Assembly (NCBI GenBank): GCA_016201425.1
Contig: JACQCW010000077.1
Span: forward strand, 1 to 24,701
DNA: 24,701 nt
Source of the DNA: Candidatus Vogelbacteria bacterium
Lineage (GTDB): Bacteria > Patescibacteria > Paceibacteria > UBA9973 > UBA12445
Direction of reading: 5' to 3'
Of this stretch, positions 20,671 to 24,701 are shown piece by piece. Below the pieces are notes generated by a model that worked only from the letters and a program-made list of their open reading frames with translations, searched no databases and was not told the DNA's origin. A program made the position numbers and the translations under genes. Each line of letters begins with the position of its first letter. The stretch's first letter is position 1.

Positions 20671-21182
20671 TTACTGCCCGTGAGGAACCAGGAAGATGTT
20701 CTGGTTGCTAGAGGGTTTACTGAGGTCGAAGAGATACATGTGCCAGCGCTTCCGATTCTCTTCGTACCGAAGGCCGGGAGCGAGACGACAACCGGCCGGA
20801 GCGTTCAGCCCCTTGTCTTCCTCACGGAGCCAGATCGTACCCAGGAATGGGATGTGTTTGCCGAACTTGAGCAGCTTTCGGGAAGCTTTCTTCCCTGCGT
20901 CACTATTCAAGAAGCAGACTAGCTTCTCACCACTCCTCTGGTCTCGAGCCACACTATTGGCGCGAGCCACACGAGCATATCCTCACCTGTCGTTTGCTCG
21001 CTTGGTGGACTGAACGTGAATGGATCGAATTCTGATGCACCAAGAGACGCTGGTTCGCTGTCCCAGATGCGTCTGTAACCCCTCTTGGAGTAGTCGTGAT
21101 CGAACTTGCTTTCGAAGCTAAACTCGATGCTGTTTGACTCGTTGTTCGATGCCGCAGTCCCCGTGTTTTTGGTCCTGAACAT
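20671..21182 (-). pseudogene. Frameshifted gene of unknown function (two overlapping frames)
   Basis: The start is ATG 21182-21180, with GAAAGGATGATTACC giving an SD. Frame one encodes MFRTKNTGTAASNNESNSIE and on to a segment ending FTFSPPSEQTTGE; it then runs into a short tail and stops at 20919. A second frame, open from 20982 to 20671, encodes GYARVARANSVARDQRSGEK, LVCFLNSDAGKKASRKLLKF, GTIWLREEDKGLNAPAGCRL and an end with SKPSSNQNIFLVPHGQ. A single -1 shift near 20982 (one missing base) joins them into about 170 residues. Evidence for one gene: one promoter at 21319-21347, one terminator, no SD before the second frame, and matching GC-rich codon use. It may be a real mutation, an assembly error or programmed frameshifting; no clear slippery heptamer is visible. 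No family is recognised. A GTG at 20970 could start the second part separately. Confidence 0.62.
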
Positions 21183-21312
21183 GGTAATCATCCTTTCTTC
21201 GCTAGCCTGTCGTTGACGGCTGCGAGTCACGGCTTCCGGTGGGAATCCCCTAGAAGCTGATTTGGATTGATATTGATACCTAGAATTTACAATGTGCACG
21301 CTATTTAGTTCT
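21183..21312 (-). promoter_or_regulatory. Long 5' leader, about 130 nt
   Basis: The distance from the predicted transcription start to the ATG is about 130 nt, far longer than elsewhere in the window. It contains small hairpins (GGGGA/TTCCC, and AGCC...GGCT near the SD) and could be regulatory. I cannot match it to a known riboswitch. Confidence 0.4.
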
Positions 21313-21318
21313 CTTCGC

Positions 21319-21347
21319 GTTGTACACTAATATATAAACTTTGTCAA
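21319..21347 (-). promoter_or_regulatory. Strong sigma-70 promoter, minus strand
   Basis: TTGACA (21347-21342), 17-nt spacer ending in TG, TACAAC (21324-21319). Drives the frameshifted gene. Confidence 0.82.
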
Positions 21348-21365
21348 GAGTATATAGAAAAAAGA

Positions 21366-21394
21366 CAGCTAATCTTTAAAAAGGCCTTTAGATT
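21366..21394 (-). terminator. Possible terminator after the hsp20 gene
   Basis: On the minus strand AATCT-AAAGGCCTTT-TTA-AAGATT (21394-21371) can fold into a short nested stem, with a T tract a few bases further on. It is weak and AT-rich. Confidence 0.4.
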
Positions 21395-21406
21395 ATAGAT
21401 TTTTTA

Positions 21407-21853
21407 CTAAAGAGATTTTACTTTAAGCGATTTAGATTGATTCTTGTTGATCTTCGGCATGCGGATAATTAGAAGGCCGTGTTTTTCGATAGCCTCAGAG
21501 TTGTCGGCATCTACTTCATCAGGTAAAACTACTGTTCTACCAAAAGATCCCCAAAACAGTTCCTTGTAGACGTATTTTTCCTTTTCAGGGGCCTCAGGCT
21601 CTTCTCTCTTGGCTTTGATTACAACCATTTCGCGCGTAATCGAAATATCAAGATCTTCGGACTTAACTCCTGCAATCATGGAAATGACAATAATTTCGGT
21701 TGGTGTTTGGTATACATCCACTGCAAGTTGTGCTTCGCCCTGCTCTTCTTCTGTCCAATTTTCGCCACGAGGTTGCTTTACAACCTTAGAGTCTCGGTCG
21801 GTTGATCCAATGCCTGTTAGGCGTTCAAAGAAAGATCTTTTTTCTTTTTTCAT
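21407..21853 (-). CDS. Small heat-shock protein, Hsp20/alpha-crystallin family
   Basis: 148 residues, the usual size. A basic/Phe N-terminal arm (MKKEKRSFFERLTGIG) and an acidic linker are followed by the alpha-crystallin domain (about 43-135): QLAVDVYQTPTEIIVISMIA (strands 2-3), GVKSEDLDISITREMVVIKA (where other members have G-x-x-x-x-D-I-x-I), YVYKELFWGSFGRTVVLPDE (E-x-x-x-G-x-F-x-R-x-x-x-LP) and HGLLIIRMPK in place of the usual A-x-x-x-n-GVL-x-I-x-x-PK. It is an ATP-independent cytoplasmic holdase for unfolding proteins. It is 29 nt behind the PrsW-like gene on the same strand without an SD or clear promoter, so it is probably last in the valS operon. Family very secure. Confidence 0.95.
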   Translation of the reverse strand: MKKEKRSFFERLTGIGSTDRDSKVVKQPRGENWTEEEQGEAQLAVDVYQTPTEIIVISMIAGVKSEDLDISITREMVVIKAKREEPEAPEKEKYVYKELFWGSFGRTVVLPDEVDADNSEAIEKHGLLIIRMPKINKNQSKSLKVKSL

Positions 21854-21882
21854 TTGTGATTGATTAGACTGATAATTTGTTA

Positions 21883-22572
21883 CTAGCTATAAACGTCTTC
21901 GACACGAAGTTTTTCAAAAAATAAAATTAAGAATATTATTGCAAGCCACAGTGCTATAAAAACAACCGAGATATTACCGCCATTATTTCTAATTATAAAA
22001 ACATTAAATGATGTGTGTAATATTGTTGAGGTGATGATCCCAAAAATGATCGCGCAGAATTTTGTAAAATATCCTTTTGTAAAGGCCAGGGCCATAAGAC
22101 TGCCAATAAAAGCAGAAGCGAGTGTGTGTAGAAGACTTGCACCCACGAATCTCATGCTGCCTGTTAAGATTGATGCTACGGTATCTTGTGAATTCACAAT
22201 GAATAGAAAATTTTCGGCAGCAGCAAATCCAAGTGCTGCAGTAACGAGATAAATAATAGCGTCGATTGGTTCGTCATAAAATCTGGTACGTAATCCACCA
22301 ACGTATGCAGCTCCGAATTTCATAATTTCTTCTATAAGCGCCCAAATAGCTAGAATTAGAGTCGGATCAGTCATTGATTTAGCGACATATTCTTCGGCAA
22401 AATATGTTGGGATAATACTCAAGACGCCGCAGATAAAAGTTATGACAATCAATGCTTCCGGCTCCGGATGTTTGTCGTCTTCACGCAACCAAAACCAAAG
22501 CCACAAAACGGCTGGAATAATTCCTCCTACTAGAGAAAAGAAAAGCGCTGTTGGGCTAACTAGTTGGGCCAT
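21883..22572 (-). CDS. PrsW-family intramembrane glutamic protease
   Basis: 229 residues, polytopic with about seven or eight hydrophobic segments. Family motifs are in order: EDDKHPEPEA in the first cytoplasmic loop (31-40), EEIMKF with the EExxK site (Glu81, Glu82, Lys85), GFAAAENFLF (Glu120, Asn121) and RFVGASLLHTLASAFIG (Arg141, His149), the proposed metal/catalytic residues of PrsW and related CPBP-like proteases. Bacillus PrsW cuts anti-sigma factor RsiW; here the substrate is unknown and no anti-sigma gene is nearby. Its ATG overlaps the valS end by 13 nt (ATGGCCCAACTAG), so translation is coupled. Placement between valS and hsp20 suggests a housekeeping or stress role. Confidence 0.9.
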   Translation of the reverse strand: MAQLVSPTALFFSLVGGIIPAVLWLWFWLREDDKHPEPEALIVITFICGVLSIIPTYFAEEYVAKSMTDPTLILAIWALIEEIMKFGAAYVGGLRTRFYDEPIDAIIYLVTAALGFAAAENFLFIVNSQDTVASILTGSMRFVGASLLHTLASAFIGSLMALAFTKGYFTKFCAIIFGIITSTILHTSFNVFIIRNNGGNISVVFIALWLAIIFLILFFEKLRVEDVYS

Positions 22573-24701
22573 GACTCTACTAATAGTAGATCATTTTCGG
22601 TTGAAGTTCTAGGGATAATACTCCACAGCTCCTCCGTTATGAAGGGCATGAATGGATGCAGAAGCTTTAAATTTGTCTTTAGAATCGTATAAAGCGTTGA
22701 TTGTATTGATTCTCTGTCTTTATTACCTGCGGGCTGAGCTAGTCGTGGCTTAGCCTCCTCTATGATTTTATCGGCAAATGTGTGCCAAATATAGTGGTAG
22801 AGGTTCTCGGCCGCAAGGTAAAATTTGTATGTCTCCATGTCTTCGGTAACTTTCTTTGCGAGGTTTTTTTGCTCCTCTAAGAGAGCTCCGTCTTTAGTTG
22901 TTACTTCATATTCTTTGTTTGGATCAAAGTCTTCCAAATTCGAAAGGACAAAACGAGTAATATTCCAAAGTTTATTGGCGAATTTAGAGTAGGCCTTAAC
23001 TTTTTGAATGTCGAAGTTAAGATCATTGCCTGGACCGATACCTACAATCATAGACATTCTAAGTGCGTCAGTGCCAAATTGTTTGATAATTTCTTCAGGC
23101 TCAATTCCGTTCTTGGCTGACTTGCTAAACTTTTGACCTTTTGAATCCCTGACAATTCCATGTAAATAGACTGTTTTGAAGGGGATATCGCCAAGGAGAT
23201 ATTCACTCATCATAATCATTCGCGCCACCCAAAAGAAAAGTATTTCATAACCAGGGTTCATAAGACTTGTCGGATGGTAAGTTTTTAGATCGGCTGTTTG
23301 TTCTGGCCAGCCCAAAGTGCTGAATGTCCATAAACCTGATGAAAACCAGGTATCAAGTGTGTCGGTGTCTTGGGTGTATTCAGCATCGCAAAATTTGCAT
23401 TTAGGTTTTTCACCTGAGATTATGATTTGCTCACATTTTGCACTATCATCCTCGTGCCCTTCTTTGGGAATACATTTTGGTTCGTGGTACCACACAGGTA
23501 TTCGGTGACCGTAAGTTATTTGGCGCGAAATGCACCAATCGCGCAGATTGTCTATCCAATTAAAATATATTTTTTCAAAATGATCAGGAAGAATATTAAC
23601 TTTTTTGGAAATGACTGGCTCTCGCATCAACTCTTTTAGAGTTTTGCCGCCCTTGGATGGAATCGCTTTATTAACATCAACAAACCACTGTAGTTTGATC
23701 TGTGGTTCGACGATACCGCCAGTTCTTTCAGCTGTGGCGATGTTGTGGGTATATGGTTCTTCTTTTACAACTAGACCTTTGGTTCTGAGTTTTTCAACAA
23801 TTTGTTTACGTGCATCGGCTATTTTTATACCGGCAAATTCTCCCGTGTTGGGCATCATCTTTCCAATAGTATCGATAATCTGTTCCTTTTCGAGTCCATG
23901 CCTTTCGGCTATTTCGAAGTCAACAACACTGTGCCACGGGGTGATCGTCATAACGCCTGTACCGGTGGCCATGTCTATGACAGAATCTTTTACAACCGTC
24001 GCTTTAGTTTTGCCATTGATCCACTCAAGCTCGAACGTGTCCCCATCTTTGTACTGCGAATAGCGCTGATCGTCTGGGTGCATTACAACGTATTTGTCTC
24101 CAAACTTTGTTTCCGGTCTAGTTGTTCCAATTTCAAACGGGCCGTATTTGAATGTGTACCATGTTGTTTTTTCTTCCTGATATATAATTTCGTCATCAGC
24201 GATTGTTGTTTGACCCTTCGGATCCCAATTGACAATTCGATGACCACGGTAGATTAGGCCTTCGTCATACATCTTTTTGAAAGCCGTTTTGACTGCCAGG
24301 CTTCGTTTATCATCCAGAGTAAATGCTTCACGAGACCAATCGAGCGATGATCCAAGCAGGCGCATCTGGCTCAACATATCTTTTTGGTTCTTCAGACCAA
24401 AGTCATTGATCATGTTAAAGAATTGGTCGCGAGGGAAGTCATGGCGTGATTTACCAGATTCTTTTTGCAACTCCTTTTCGAATCTTGATTGTGTGGCTAT
24501 CGCAGCATGATCTGTCCCCGGGATCCAAACGGTTCTTTTGCCTCGCATTCTTTCAAAACGCACTGCAGCGTCTTGTAGGCTATGCTCAAGGGCATGACCG
24601 AGATGAAGTCTGCCCGTTACATTTGGTGGAGGAAGAACAATGGAGAAGTGCGGAGCATCCGGCTTTGTAATACCTTTGGCAATACAAACGTCCGGATTAA
24701 A
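22560..24701 (-). CDS. valS: Valyl-tRNA synthetase (5' end outside window)
   Basis: 713 residues are present; reading in frame to the window edge recovers the class I HIGH motif, PPPNVTGRLHLGHALEHSLQ. Then come the PGTDHAAIATQ segment and the CP1 editing domain (TTWYTFKYGPFEIGTTRPET, MTITPWHSVVDFEIAERHG). Four cysteines (PKCIPKEG, AKCEQ, KCKFC) look like a zinc knuckle inside the catalytic core insertion. After that come DTWFSSGLWTFSTLGWP and the KMSKS site as KFSKSAKNG. The anticodon-binding helical domain ends at ELWSIIPRT...VESWPN; the C-terminal coiled-coil arm of long bacterial ValRS is absent, so the full enzyme would be only slightly longer than what is seen. It charges tRNA-Val and edits Thr. 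It is the first gene of an operon with the PrsW-like gene and hsp20. Only the first few dozen residues are missing. Confidence 0.96.
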   Translation of the reverse strand, partial: FNPDVCIAKGITKPDAPHFSIVLPPPNVTGRLHLGHALEHSLQDAAVRFERMRGKRTVWIPGTDHAAIATQSRFEKELQKESGKSRHDFPRDQFFNMINDFGLKNQKDMLSQMRLLGSSLDWSREAFTLDDKRSLAVKTAFKKMYDEGLIYRGHRIVNWDPKGQTTIADDEIIYQEEKTTWYTFKYGPFEIGTTRPETKFGDKYVVMHPDDQRYSQYKDGDTFELEWINGKTKATVVKDSVIDMATGTGVMTITPWHSVVDFEIAERHGLEKEQIIDTIGKMMPNTGEFAGIKIADARKQIVEKLRTKGLVVKEEPYTHNIATAERTGGIVEPQIKLQWFVDVNKAIPSKGGKTLKELMREPVISKKVNILPDHFEKIYFNWIDNLRDWCISRQITYGHRIPVWYHEPKCIPKEGHEDDSAKCEQIIISGEKPKCKFCDAEYTQDTDTLDTWFSSGLWTFSTLGWPEQTADLKTYHPTSLMNPGYEILFFWVARMIMMSEYLLGDIPFKTVYLHGIVRDSKGQKFSKSAKNGIEPEEIIKQFGTDALRMSMIVGIGPGNDLNFDIQKVKAYSKFANKLWNITRFVLSNLEDFDPNKEYEVTTKDGALLEEQKNLAKKVTEDMETYKFYLAAENLYHYIWHTFADKIIEEAKPRLAQPAGNKDRESIQSTLYTILKTNLKLLHPFMPFITEELWSIIPRTSTENDLLLVESWPN

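Noticed and set aside
20644..21013. Two plus-strand ORFs (92 and 105 aa) opposite the frameshifted gene
   Set aside because: The minus strand has the promoter, SD and terminator; the plus frames lack all three and begin in the terminator region.
23605..24257. Two plus-strand ORFs of about 150 aa inside valS
   Set aside because: Reverse-frame shadows of valS without regulatory signals.

Overview
The window looks like a chromosomal piece of a Patescibacteria (CPR, probably Parcubacteria-type) genome. This is an inference from gene content and style: short, AT-rich, densely packed genes; a reduced ValRS without its C-terminal arm; a CxxC-x17-CxxC zinc protein; a Wzy/TPR fusion next to murJ and lepA; small one-TM proteins of unknown function; and many genes with no Shine-Dalgarno (SD) sequence. 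No rRNA, CRISPR array, transposase or integrase was seen.

Layout. 1-1.0 kb: tail of an ABC exporter followed by a cysteine hydrolase that carries a GC-rich palindromic in-frame insertion. 1.0-2.9 kb: a secreted-repeat protein, a membrane-anchored protein of unknown function and a zinc protein. 3.0-7.0 kb: small, mostly unrecognised genes, each with its own promoter, strong SD and hairpin terminator, interspersed with a VanY-type D,D-carboxypeptidase and a lipoprotein nuclease. 7.0-8.8 kb (minus): a half-size ABC exporter. 9.0-15.0 kb: a cell-envelope/core block of an O-antigen-ligase-like/TPR protein, murJ and lepA, then a previously unlisted 38-residue membrane protein on the minus strand. 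15.1-17.0 kb: a mixed operon of FtsB/DivIC-like gene, tRNA-Gly, 347-aa orphan, RNHCP protein, tRNA-Arg and terminator. 17.2-19.4 kb: a small gene and a second half-size ABC exporter. 19.5-20.6 kb: a conserved-looking membrane/coiled-coil protein, then a GIY-YIG nuclease gene lying between a broken 5' fragment of tRNA-Phe and the intact tRNA-Phe. 20.6-21.3 kb (minus): a frameshifted gene with a strong promoter and long leader. 21.4-24.7 kb (minus): valS (5' end missing), a PrsW-type protease and an Hsp20 chaperone, read as one operon.

How it works together. Envelope functions dominate (lipid II flipping, glycan polymerisation or ligation, peptide trimming, two complete and one partial ABC exporter, a surface nuclease), alongside translation genes (lepA, valS, three tRNAs) and a division protein. 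Two kinds of translation start coexist. Several core-type genes have a -10 box only 6-7 nt before the start codon and no SD, which predicts leaderless mRNAs. The small accessory genes have textbook SDs and individual terminators.

The strongest candidates for something undescribed are the tRNA-Phe/GIY-YIG arrangement (19852-20236), the leaderless start rule, the palindromic insertion in the hydrolase (about 790-942) and the mixed tRNA/protein operon. All assignments come from reading motifs by eye; no database search was run.
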